Assembly (NCBI GenBank): GCA_017408185.1
Contig: JAFQVE010000594.1
Span: forward strand, 1 to 10,056
DNA: 10,056 bases
Source: Oscillospiraceae bacterium
GTDB lineage: Bacteria > Bacillota_A > Clostridia > Oscillospirales > JAAYXM01
Direction: 5' to 3'
Each line of letters starts with the position of its first letter. The first letter of the stretch is position 1. This document shows positions 1 to 7,008 of this stretch, in pieces. The position numbers and the translations under genes were made by a program. A model generated the notes under the pieces. It saw only the letters and a list, made by a program, of their open reading frames with translations. It did no database searches and was not told where the DNA came from.

Positions 1-246
1 GACTGGAAGAAAATTGACGTACTTTCAGACGCATTATGTCACGACAGTGCAATCTCTGCGCTCGCAAAATCAACCGATGCACTTTGCGACAGCTCTTTTT
101 CTCCTACACGTCTTGCCGTTCCTCTGCTCACGGGGCGGCCGTTCCCGCGCCCTGATGTTCTGTGTCTGCTCACACCGCAGGAGATAAACGGCACTCTTTA
201 CGGTGTACTCGGCATATCCAGAGGCGGTTCACCGCGGAGGATTTAG
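1..246 (+). CDS. C-terminal end of an unrecognised protein (5' end outside window)
   Basis: Frame 1 is open from the first base to a TAG at 244-246, giving 81 residues with no start inside the window, so this is probably the 3' end of a plus-strand gene. The peptide begins DWKKIDVLSDALCHDS and ends GVLGISRGGSPRRI. It holds four cysteines and no obvious membrane segment. I recognise no family. Codon choice (many GAC, GCA, CTT, CTC and CCG codons) looks like the neighbouring genes and supports real coding. It ends 4 bp before the stop of the convergent binding-protein gene (251-1210), and no hairpin terminator fits between them. Its function is unknown; membership in the same cobalamin or iron theme would be a guess from proximity only. 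Confidence 0.55.
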   Translation, partial: DWKKIDVLSDALCHDSAISALAKSTDALCDSSFSPTRLAVPLLTGRPFPRPDVLCLLTPQEINGTLYGVLGISRGGSPRRI

Positions 247-250
247 TCTT

Positions 251-1210
251 TTATCTGAGCGTTTCCGGATAGAACGCCTCCGCAAGCTCTTCCACAGCGT
301 ACGCCATACGGTTGCCCGGAAGCACGCTCTCAAGCGTTATCGGCACAAAACGCTCATTCTTTACGCAATCAAGCGAAGCAAGAGACGAATTCGCCTTGAT
401 TTCAGCTATTTTTTCTTCTACAGAGGGGGAATCATAGTCATGAATGACAATGACGTCCGGCTCTCTTTTTATAACTTCTTCGTAGCTTACGGTTACCCAC
501 TGTTTTTCCGCGAGATCATCAAATATGTTCTTTCCTCCGGCAAGGGAAATGAGAAGTGACTCAAAATTTGTTCCGGAACACGTGAAAACACCGTCGTTTC
601 CGCTGTCATACACAAGCACCTTTACAGGTTCTTTTCCGCGAAGTTTTTCCTGCACGGCGGAAATGCGAGCCTTTTGGTCTGCAACAAACGCTTCTGCTCT
701 TTCTTCAATTCCGAATATCTTTCCGATATCAAGAATTTCTTTATACTGCTCTTCAGGCGTTGTTGCAGAATTTACATAAACATCCATTCCGTAGCTTTTC
801 GCCTCGTCAATGTTGCAACCCGCGTCACTTATTTCCCAGTCAATCGCATATATGAAATCCGCACCGGAGGTGAGAATTGCTTCACGCGTTGCTTCGGCAT
901 AGTTCAGCTGCGGAATTGCGTTAACCGCATCGGCATATTCGGGAAGCGGACCACGGCTGTGATTTATAAGACTTCTTCCGATAACCTTGTCTGAAAGCCC
1001 AAGCGCCGCGAAAAGCTCTGTGCAGTTAGGACCAAGGGTGAGAACCTTTTGCGGATTCTTTTTTATAACTGCCTCACGCCCGTAATTGTCAAAAACTACT
1101 GTTTCCTGCGCAATATCGTTTTCCGAATTCCCGTTATGTGTGTCTGCACATCCTGCAAAAAGCGCGATAAGCATAAGACTTGCGAGAACTATTGATATAA
1201 TCTTTTTCAT
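251..1210 (-). CDS. ABC transporter substrate-binding lipoprotein, iron-siderophore/cobalamin type (Peripla_BP_2)
   Basis: A 319-residue extracellular binding protein that would capture an iron chelate or corrinoid and deliver it to the permease encoded upstream in the operon. A Lys-Lys start and hydrophobic stretch (residues 2-19) lead to a lipobox FAGC with Cys21 as the lipidation site, so it should be anchored on the outer face of the membrane. The mature part has the BtuF/FepB/FhuD layout: DNYGREAVIKKNPQKVLTLG near residues 41-60, then TELFAALGL, and a C-terminal lobe with PDVIVI and a conserved-looking AVEELAEAFYPE end. The length is normal. The ATG at 1208-1210 follows an AAAGGG ribosome binding site about 10 nt upstream. 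It is the last gene of the operon, 26 nt after the ATPase. Ligand identity cannot be read from the sequence. Confidence 0.9.
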   Translation of the reverse strand: MKKIISIVLASLMLIALFAGCADTHNGNSENDIAQETVVFDNYGREAVIKKNPQKVLTLGPNCTELFAALGLSDKVIGRSLINHSRGPLPEYADAVNAIPQLNYAEATREAILTSGADFIYAIDWEISDAGCNIDEAKSYGMDVYVNSATTPEEQYKEILDIGKIFGIEERAEAFVADQKARISAVQEKLRGKEPVKVLVYDSGNDGVFTCSGTNFESLLISLAGGKNIFDDLAEKQWVTVSYEEVIKREPDVIVIHDYDSPSVEEKIAEIKANSSLASLDCVKNERFVPITLESVLPGNRMAYAVEELAEAFYPETLR

Positions 1211-1236
1211 TTTTTAATACCCTTTCGTTAAACAAA

Positions 1237-2022
1237 TTAATGAATGCCTTTCTTTGAATGACCGCTGAAATAAGAAATTGTAAGCTTTCCGTTCCCGGGA
1301 TTTTTCGCAACGAAAGAATGCACGCCGTAAATATCAAAGATATTTTCAGGGGTGAACACCTCTTCCGGAGTTCCCGAAAGCATAATTTTGCCGTCCTTTA
1401 AAACATATATCCTGTCACAGTAAAGCGCCGCCATATTAAGGTCATGAATTGCTGCAATAACGGTTATGTCAAGACGTTTTATGAAATCAAAAATTTCGAG
1501 CTGATAGCTGATATCAAGATGATTCGTCGGCTCGTCGAGAACGAAAAAATCGCACTCCTGTGCCACGGCACGCGCAAGAAGAACACGTTGCTTTTCCCCT
1601 CCCGAAAGGTTAAGATAGCTTCGTTTTGCCATATTCTCCATTCCAAGATGGACAAGGGCATGATGAACCATACTGCGGTCTTCCGCAGTATCCGAATCAA
1701 AAAGCTTTTTTCTCGGGCTTCTTCCCATTGCAACCATTTCTTCTACGGTGAAATCAAACGGAACATCATTTTCCTGCCCCACAACTGCCATTTTCTGCGC
1801 AGTTTTTCTGTATGGCATTGCAAAAACGTTCTCACCGTCAAGCAGTATCTCACCCGAATCAGGCGTGAGCGCACGGTATACGTTTTTGAGAAGGGTAGAC
1901 TTTCCGCCGCCGTTAGGACCGATAACACCGACAAATTCGCCGCGTTTTACGTCAAGCGATACATTTTCTATTGCGTTTCCGTTATCGTATGAATAGGAAA
2001 GATTTTTTATCTGCAATCTCAT
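1237..2022 (-). CDS. ABC transporter ATP-binding protein (FecE/BtuD/FhuC type)
   Basis: A 261-residue cytoplasmic nucleotide-binding subunit that hydrolyses ATP to drive import through the FecCD-type permease. All catalytic motifs are present: Walker A GPNGGGKST (35-43), Q-loop Gln83, signature LSGGEKQR (139-146), Walker B FFVLDEPT (159-166) with the D-loop NHLD following, and the H-loop His193 in AIHDLN. The AMGR segment after the Q-loop (98-101) is typical of the iron-chelate/B12 importer ATPases. The start ATG at 2020-2022 lies 8 nt after the permease stop. Its ribosome binding site (AGGGGATAGGTG) overlaps the permease's last codons, so the two genes are probably translationally coupled. 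Two such subunits would pair with two permease subunits. Confidence 0.93.
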   Translation of the reverse strand: MRLQIKNLSYSYDNGNAIENVSLDVKRGEFVGVIGPNGGGKSTLLKNVYRALTPDSGEILLDGENVFAMPYRKTAQKMAVVGQENDVPFDFTVEEMVAMGRSPRKKLFDSDTAEDRSMVHHALVHLGMENMAKRSYLNLSGGEKQRVLLARAVAQECDFFVLDEPTNHLDISYQLEIFDFIKRLDITVIAAIHDLNMAALYCDRIYVLKDGKIMLSGTPEEVFTPENIFDIYGVHSFVAKNPGNGKLTISYFSGHSKKGIH

Positions 2023-2030
2023 TTTCGCAC

Positions 2031-3077
2031 CTATCCCCTTTCTCTGCCGTTACGGCGCAAAAGAACGATGAACACAGGCCCGCCGATAACTGCTGTAAGC
2101 ACGCCTACGGGAAGCTCCTCTGGTGCTAAAAGCATTCTTGCCGCAACATCCACCCACACGACGAGTATTCCGCCGAGAAGCGCGGATACGGGAAGCACCC
2201 GTTTATGGTCTCCGCCGCAGATAAGGCGCGTAAAATGAGGTACCATAAGTCCAACAAAGCCGATGCTTCCGCTTACGGCAACCGTGGCCCCGGCAATAAG
2301 CGATGCCACGAGAATAAGCTGTTTCTGAAGCCGCGAAACATTCACGCCAAGCGATGTTGCGCTTTCATCGCCGAGCAGAAGAAGATTAAGTCCACGGTGG
2401 TTCAGCATAAGAAATGCCATACATACAACAAGTACCGCCGTCGGCAAGCCCAGATACGCCCATTTTGCCCCTGCAAGGCTTCCGGACATCCAGAACTCTG
2501 CATTATGAAGCCCCAGCGCATTAGGTGCCGAAAGCTTGATTATCCGCGTTACTCCATCCATAATCATTGATACGGCAACGCCTGAGAGAAGAAGCTGAGT
2601 GATATTTATACGTCCGCGATGACGCGAGAGAACATAAACCGCAATTATCGTTGCCGCCGCGCCGAAAAATGCGCTTATTGAAAGCGAATACACACCGAGG
2701 AACGAAAACGCGCCAAAAAGAAGGCCGAGCGTTGCAAAGGCTGATGCTCCCGACGATACGCCCAGAATAAACGGATCTGCAAGCTTGTTTCGCACAAGTG
2801 CTTGCATCGTTACGCCACACACAGAAAGCGATGCACCTACTACAAAACCAAGCAGTACGCGCGGTAATCTAAGACCAAGCACAATGTTCTCAGAAAGCGC
2901 ATCCCAGCTGACCGGCAAAAAAGAGCCGAAAAACGGTATTTTTGATATTAACACCTTTGCCGTTGTAATTGGTGAGACCGAAACCGGTCCTATGCCGGTT
3001 GCAAGTATTATGCTTAAAAGCGATGCTAATATAAGAAAAATCAACAGCGTAGCAATTCGTTTTTTCTTAACTTTCAT
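2031..3077 (-). CDS. FecCD-family ABC transporter permease (iron-siderophore/cobalamin)
   Basis: A 348-residue polytopic membrane protein, the usual length for BtuC/FhuB-half/FecCD permeases that have about ten helices. Hydrophobic segments occur throughout, starting with a basic KVKKKR N-terminus followed by the first helix (residues 8-27). Family marks are LRLPRVLLGFVVGASLS near residue 69-85, GSIGFVGLMVPHFTR in the last third (the GLxxPHxxR element that contacts the ATPase), and the PVGVLTAVIGGPVFIVLL C-terminal helix. The ATG at 3075-3077 follows a GAAAGG ribosome binding site. It is the first gene of the operon, downstream of the promoter at 3112-3140, and is followed by the ATPase and binding-protein genes. 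It forms the transport channel as a homodimer. Confidence 0.93.
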   Translation of the reverse strand: MKVKKKRIATLLIFLILASLLSIILATGIGPVSVSPITTAKVLISKIPFFGSFLPVSWDALSENIVLGLRLPRVLLGFVVGASLSVCGVTMQALVRNKLADPFILGVSSGASAFATLGLLFGAFSFLGVYSLSISAFFGAAATIIAVYVLSRHRGRINITQLLLSGVAVSMIMDGVTRIIKLSAPNALGLHNAEFWMSGSLAGAKWAYLGLPTAVLVVCMAFLMLNHRGLNLLLLGDESATSLGVNVSRLQKQLILVASLIAGATVAVSGSIGFVGLMVPHFTRLICGGDHKRVLPVSALLGGILVVWVDVAARMLLAPEELPVGVLTAVIGGPVFIVLLRRNGRERG

Positions 3078-3078
3078 T

Positions 3079-3246
3079 TTAATGCCTTTCGTGGATGAAT
3101 TTATCGTTAAAATGATACCATATCTTCATATCTTTGTCAATTACACCCGAGAGCCGGTTTTGATTTGCAAGGTCAATTGCACAAAAGGTGTCTGCAAGAA
3201 AGTCAAGATTATCCAATACATGCTCAAGCTCAATCAAAGTATCCAT
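3079..3246 (-). CDS. Possible small protein or gene fragment of 55 residues
   Basis: An open frame runs from an ATG at 3244-3246 to a TAA at 3079-3081. It begins MDTLIELEHVLDNLDFLADT, an acidic, leucine-rich and probably helical N-terminal half, and ends FIHERH. A weak GGGA lies 7 nt before the ATG, 3 nt beyond the stop of the AAA ATPase gene, so it could be read as the last gene of that transcript. Against it, the C-terminal third coincides with the promoter and ribosome binding site of the transporter operon, so those codons need not be under protein selection. It may be the 5' remnant of a gene cut off at this junction. I recognise no family. Confidence 0.35.
   Translation of the reverse strand: MDTLIELEHVLDNLDFLADTFCAIDLANQNRLSGVIDKDMKIWYHFNDKFIHERH
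3102..3117. promoter_or_regulatory. Imperfect palindrome over the -10 box (candidate operator)
   Basis: The plus-strand sequence TATCGTTAAAATGATA is an imperfect 16-bp inverted repeat with perfect outer TATC/GATA arms. On the minus strand it includes the -10 hexamer of the transporter promoter and the bases just after it, an ideal place for a repressor. It is AT-rich like Fur- or DtxR-family boxes but does not clearly match either consensus. The regulatory role is inference only. Confidence 0.3.
3112..3140 (-). promoter_or_regulatory. Sigma-A type promoter of the ABC transporter operon
   Basis: Reading the minus strand, a perfect -35 TTGACA (3140-3135) is followed by a 17-nt spacer and a -10 TATCAT (3117-3112). 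The transcription start would fall near 3105, leaving a leader of about 28 nt before the permease ATG. A leader this short has no room for a cobalamin riboswitch, so any control is more likely through a DNA-binding regulator. Confidence 0.75.
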
Positions 3247-3249
3247 AAA

Positions 3250-4449
3250 TTATCCCAATAACCAATCAATTATATTTATCTGCTTTATACCTTCGTAATT
3301 TGCTCCATTGCCAATATCATCAAGGGTTAAAAGAGTTTTATGGTAATTATCTTTTATCTCTTGCAATGGAGCCAATTCCCGCTCTAATGTCTTTTCATCA
3401 AGTACGCTCGCAGAAACCTGATAATATTCAACTTCGTTCATATTGACAGCAACAAAATCCACTTCTTTCTCAGCTAACTTACCAATATTAACCCGATTTT
3501 TTCTTCTTAAAAGTTCGAGATAAACCACATTTTCAAGAAGATGCCCCAAATCTCTTGCAGATTGGCTGATAATATGATTTCTGATTCCGGTATCTACAAA
3601 ATAATACTTGCCAAGAGTTTTCAAGAACTGTCTGCCCTTTATATCGTATCTCGTTGCATTATAAAGAACATAGCTGTCCGTCAATGCTCTTAAATATGCT
3701 TCAACTGTATTAGGCGAAATCTTTCTACCGCTTGATATCAGTGTGTCGCTTATTTTCTTTGTTGAGATAGGGCTTCCTATACTTGAGCCAATGGTTTTTA
3801 ATATGTTCTCCAATACAGATACATCATTTATTTTTTCTCTTGTAGCGACATCTTTTATAAGAATAGTATTGTAGATGCCCTCAATATATTGATTTATAAT
3901 TTTCTCATTGTTTTCAAGATATGCAACATAGGGGAATGAACCGTATCTTAAATATCTGTCAAAGATTTCTCGTTTGCTTTTCCCACTTTCTTTTGTTGCT
4001 TCATAATATTCTTTGAACGAAAAAGGTAACATATCAATTTGAATATATCTCCCGGAAAGCAATGTTGCAAGTTCACCTGACAGCAGATAAGCATTTGAGC
4101 CTGTAATATAAACATCACAGTTTTTCTTTATAAAAAGACTGTCAACTGCTTTTTCAAATCCACTGCATTTCTGCACTTCATCAATAAAAATGTAGTTATT
4201 TTTGTCATGGACAAGTTTTGAGGTTATATAATTGTATAATGCTTTATAATCAAGTAAATCAGCATTTTCAAGTTTTTCAAGATTGACCGATATTATTTGA
4301 CTATTATCTATGCCTGTCTGCTTTAAATGGTCAATGTACAACTCAAACAAGGTAGATTTTCCACATCTTCTGACACCGGTAATAACCTTGATGACCTGCT
4401 TGTCTTTTAGTGCTATTAAATTATCTAAATATTCTTTTCGTTGAATCAT
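3250..4449 (-). CDS. AAA ATPase with C-terminal DUF4143 region
   Basis: A 399-residue protein of the common AAA_14/DUF4143 ATPase group. Walker A is GVRRCGKST (25-33). Walker B is YIFIDEVQK (86-94), with Asp90-Glu91 as the likely Mg and catalytic residues. A sensor-like YITGSNAYLLSGELATLLSG block and LPFSFKEYYE follow near residues 113-147. The C-terminal part (about 200-340) carries the DUF4143 pattern, including a winged-helix-like ISSGRKISPNTVEAYLRALT and a nuclease-like GKLAEKEVDFVAV segment. Biochemical function in this group is not established; members are often found near mobile or defence genes. The start is supported by GAGGTG 5 nt before the ATG. The gene is much more AT-rich than its neighbours and has its own promoter, suggesting acquisition by transfer. 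Confidence 0.88.
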   Translation of the reverse strand: MIQRKEYLDNLIALKDKQVIKVITGVRRCGKSTLFELYIDHLKQTGIDNSQIISVNLEKLENADLLDYKALYNYITSKLVHDKNNYIFIDEVQKCSGFEKAVDSLFIKKNCDVYITGSNAYLLSGELATLLSGRYIQIDMLPFSFKEYYEATKESGKSKREIFDRYLRYGSFPYVAYLENNEKIINQYIEGIYNTILIKDVATREKINDVSVLENILKTIGSSIGSPISTKKISDTLISSGRKISPNTVEAYLRALTDSYVLYNATRYDIKGRQFLKTLGKYYFVDTGIRNHIISQSARDLGHLLENVVYLELLRRKNRVNIGKLAEKEVDFVAVNMNEVEYYQVSASVLDEKTLERELAPLQEIKDNYHKTLLTLDDIGNGANYEGIKQINIIDWLLG

Positions 4450-4474
4450 TTTCGCACCTCATTTCTTTGATTCT

Positions 4475-4503
4475 ATATTAACACAAAAAATTCGATTCGT
4501 CAA
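4475..4503 (-). promoter_or_regulatory. Sigma-A type promoter of the AAA ATPase gene
   Basis: On the minus strand, -35 TTGACG (4503-4498) and -10 TAATAT (4480-4475) are 17 nt apart, with an upstream A/T-rich stretch. Transcription would begin near 4468, about 19 nt before the ATG, just ahead of the GAGGTG ribosome binding site (4455-4460). The ATPase is therefore expressed independently of pheST. Confidence 0.75.
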
Positions 4504-4578
4504 CAGTTTTTTCTCCACAGAGAAAGAACTTATAAAATTCGACATTTTTTTCTTAAACCCAAAACACTGTGCGTATAT

Positions 4579-4618
4579 TATAACAGCGACCATCCTATAA
4601 AGAAAGGTCGCTGTTATA
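4579..4618. terminator. Strong hairpin between pheT and the ATPase gene (probable terminator)
   Basis: A perfect 13-bp stem (arms 4579-4591 and 4606-4618, core ACAGCGACC/GGTCGCTGT) encloses a 14-nt loop. It lies 11 nt after the pheT stop, where the pheST transcript should end. The clear T-run (4622-4627) lies on the plus-strand side; in the pheT direction the stem is followed only by AATATACG. It may work as a bidirectional or weak minus-strand terminator, or as an RNA 3'-end stabiliser. Confidence 0.6.
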
Positions 4619-4629
4619 TAATTTTTTAT

Positions 4630-6990
4630 TTATCCTTTAAGTGCGATGCCCTCTGCTTCCAGAGTTTTGATGATGCCGTCGGCAACATCCATAACCTCTT
4701 CGCGGGTAAGCGTTTTCTCTGAATCGGAGAAAATCATACGCACGGTTATAGACTTTCCGCTCTCGTCGGTGTAGGTATCAACAACGGAAACCTTCTTGAT
4801 AAGCGGGCAGTTTGCCGCATCAATTGCCGCCTTTATCGGAGCAAACTTTTCAGAAACAAACGAAAGGTCGATTTCAATCTCCGGGAAGCGGGACGGTTCC
4901 TCATACTTGATGCTTGCATTCTTAATCTTTGCAAGCTCCGAAATATCAATTTCGGCAAATACGATATTTGCCTTCTTGTCAATCTTCTTTGAAACCTGAG
5001 CATTTGCAATGCCTATCTCACCGAGGCGAACACCTGCGCAGTAAATTGCATTGAGGTTTTTCGGATGCTTGTACGAGCTCTTTTCCTCAATCTTCTCATA
5101 GGTAAGCGCCTCATGCTTGATATCATCTGCAATTACAGCCAGCATATCGCGAAGCTCAAAGTAAAGGCTTTCCATGCTCTTTGTCTTACTAAAGAGAGTT
5201 ATCGCAAGCTTTTTGTGCTCGTCACAAAGTCCGTCAGCCTTCAGTCCGTCTACCGTTCTGCCGATTTCAAAAATACCGAAATCGGGAGCATACGCCGTAT
5301 TTGCCTTTACCTGACAAAGCTGTGTCGGCACGATTGATTTTCTTATCGTCTTGATGTTCGGGTTTGTTGCATTTACAAGCTCAACATTCGGCTCAATATC
5401 AATTCCGAGAGCCTTGTATTCATCATAATACGCCCAGACATACGAATGTGTTTCGTGGAGAGAGAATCGGCGAACAAGAATATCCTTTATTCTGTCCTCA
5501 TCCGTCTTTTCCTGAGCCGCGCGTACCGGATAAAGCGGAACAGCTGCTGTGTTTACCGCGAAGTTATCGTAGCCGTAAATTCTTGTGATTTCCTCGATAA
5601 TATCAGCCTTCATTGTGACGTCCTTTGTCGCACGCCACGACGGAACGGAAACCTTGAAGCTGTCGCCTTCATTCTCCACGCCGAAGCCGAGAGAAGCAAG
5701 CGTTTTTACGATGCGGTCATTTTCAATTTCAATTCCCGTGTAGCGGTCAACAAATAACTTATCAAACGACAATTCAACATTATCATATTTAAACGCATAT
5801 TCATCCGTAAGTGAGCTTGTGATAACCGTGCCGCTGTCGATATCGAGAAGAAGCTTTACGAAACGCGCAATAGCAGGAACCGTCATTTCAGGGTCAAGGC
5901 TCTTTTCATAGCGCTGAGAAGCATCTGTCCTGTGGCCGAGGCGCACTGTGGATTTGCGGATGGAGGATGCATCAAACGTTGCCGATTCAAGCGTTAATGA
6001 GCTTGTGTCCTCAACGATTTCGGAATCAAGACCGCCCATAATGCCGGCGATGGCAACCGGTGTGTCGCCGTTGCAAATCATAAGCGTGTTCTCGTCGATA
6101 TCGCGCTCGACCTCATCAAGAGTCCGGAACTTGAAGGGTTTATCAAAACGCTTTATGCGGATTTTGTCAACCTTTCTTGAGTCAAACGCATGCATCGGCT
6201 GTCCCATTTCAAGCATGAGATAGTTTGTGAGGTCCGCAAGAAGGTTTATTGCACGCATTCCGCAATAGTAAAGGCGGATGCGCATATTCATCGGGCTTAC
6301 ATGCTTTGAAATGTTCTCAAAGCGAAGCGCCGAATAGCGATAGCAAAGCGGATCTTCAATCTTAACATCAAGCTTCGGAAGGCTTGCATACTGTGCAAGG
6401 TCAACAACGTCAAGCGGACGGAGCTCACGTCCTGCGATTGCGGCAAACTCACGCGCGATACCGTAATGGCCCCAAAGGTCGGGGCGGTTTGTGAGGGATT
6501 TGTTATCTACCTCAAACACGATGTCGTCAATTGCAAAGACATCTTTTAAATCGGTGCCGTTTTTGAGGTCTGCATCAAGATCCATAATGCCGTCGTTGTT
6601 ATCGGAAAGGCCAAGCTCCTTTTCAGAGCAGCACATACCGCAGGAGAGATATCCCGCAAGCTTGCGCGGAGAAATTTCAATCTCGCCGATTTTTGCGCCA
6701 ACCTTTGCAAACGCAGTCTTCATTCCGACACGAACATTGGGTGCGCCGCAGACGACGTCAACAAGCTCTGCCTCGCCTGCATCAACCTTGAGAAGGTGAA
6801 GCTTCTTGGACTCAGGATGGTTTTCAACGGACATAATCTCCGCGACAACTATTCCCGAGAGGTCACTTCCCTTGAAGAATATTTCATTTTCAACCTCTGC
6901 CGTGGAGAGGGAAAATTTATTGATAAGCTCGAGCTTATCAAGTCCGGACAAATCGACAAAGTCCGAAATCCAGTTCATTGACAAAAACAT
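4630..6990 (-). CDS. pheT: Phenylalanine--tRNA ligase beta subunit
   Basis: A 786-residue beta subunit of the alpha2-beta2 synthetase that charges tRNA-Phe with phenylalanine. The typical N-terminal MNWISDFVDLSGL is followed by an OB-fold tRNA-binding domain (about 40-150; HPESKKLHLLKVDAGE and VCGAPNVRVGMKTAFAKVG). Next come the B3/B4 editing region, with SLTNRPDLWGHYGIAREF near residue 163, then the B5 and pseudo-catalytic core regions. The C-terminal ferredoxin-fold anticodon-binding domain runs from about 696 to 786 and starts YEEPSRFPEIEIDLSF. Length is normal and no gaps are visible. The ATG at 6988-6990 sits 18 nt after the pheS stop behind AAAGGAGAGG; a second in-frame ATG four codons later is possible but less well spaced. 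It is co-transcribed with pheS under T-box control. Confidence 0.98.
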   Translation of the reverse strand: MFLSMNWISDFVDLSGLDKLELINKFSLSTAEVENEIFFKGSDLSGIVVAEIMSVENHPESKKLHLLKVDAGEAELVDVVCGAPNVRVGMKTAFAKVGAKIGEIEISPRKLAGYLSCGMCCSEKELGLSDNNDGIMDLDADLKNGTDLKDVFAIDDIVFEVDNKSLTNRPDLWGHYGIAREFAAIAGRELRPLDVVDLAQYASLPKLDVKIEDPLCYRYSALRFENISKHVSPMNMRIRLYYCGMRAINLLADLTNYLMLEMGQPMHAFDSRKVDKIRIKRFDKPFKFRTLDEVERDIDENTLMICNGDTPVAIAGIMGGLDSEIVEDTSSLTLESATFDASSIRKSTVRLGHRTDASQRYEKSLDPEMTVPAIARFVKLLLDIDSGTVITSSLTDEYAFKYDNVELSFDKLFVDRYTGIEIENDRIVKTLASLGFGVENEGDSFKVSVPSWRATKDVTMKADIIEEITRIYGYDNFAVNTAAVPLYPVRAAQEKTDEDRIKDILVRRFSLHETHSYVWAYYDEYKALGIDIEPNVELVNATNPNIKTIRKSIVPTQLCQVKANTAYAPDFGIFEIGRTVDGLKADGLCDEHKKLAITLFSKTKSMESLYFELRDMLAVIADDIKHEALTYEKIEEKSSYKHPKNLNAIYCAGVRLGEIGIANAQVSKKIDKKANIVFAEIDISELAKIKNASIKYEEPSRFPEIEIDLSFVSEKFAPIKAAIDAANCPLIKKVSVVDTYTDESGKSITVRMIFSDSEKTLTREEVMDVADGIIKTLEAEGIALKG

Positions 6991-7008
6991 ATTCTTTCCT
7001 CTCCTTTC

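Noticed and set aside
203..559. Plus-strand open frame of 118 codons over the binding-protein gene
   Set aside because: It is antisense to a gene with a clear lipoprotein signal and family motifs. The translation is rich in Arg, Tyr and Phe with no domain, typical of a shadow frame.
1444..1992. Plus-strand open frame of 182 codons over the ABC ATPase gene
   Set aside because: The minus strand carries every ABC ATPase motif in order; the plus translation has no recognisable features.
3078..3250. Cobalamin riboswitch upstream of the transporter operon
   Set aside because: The promoter leaves a leader of only about 28 nt, far too short for a B12 riboswitch, and no matching conserved box was seen.
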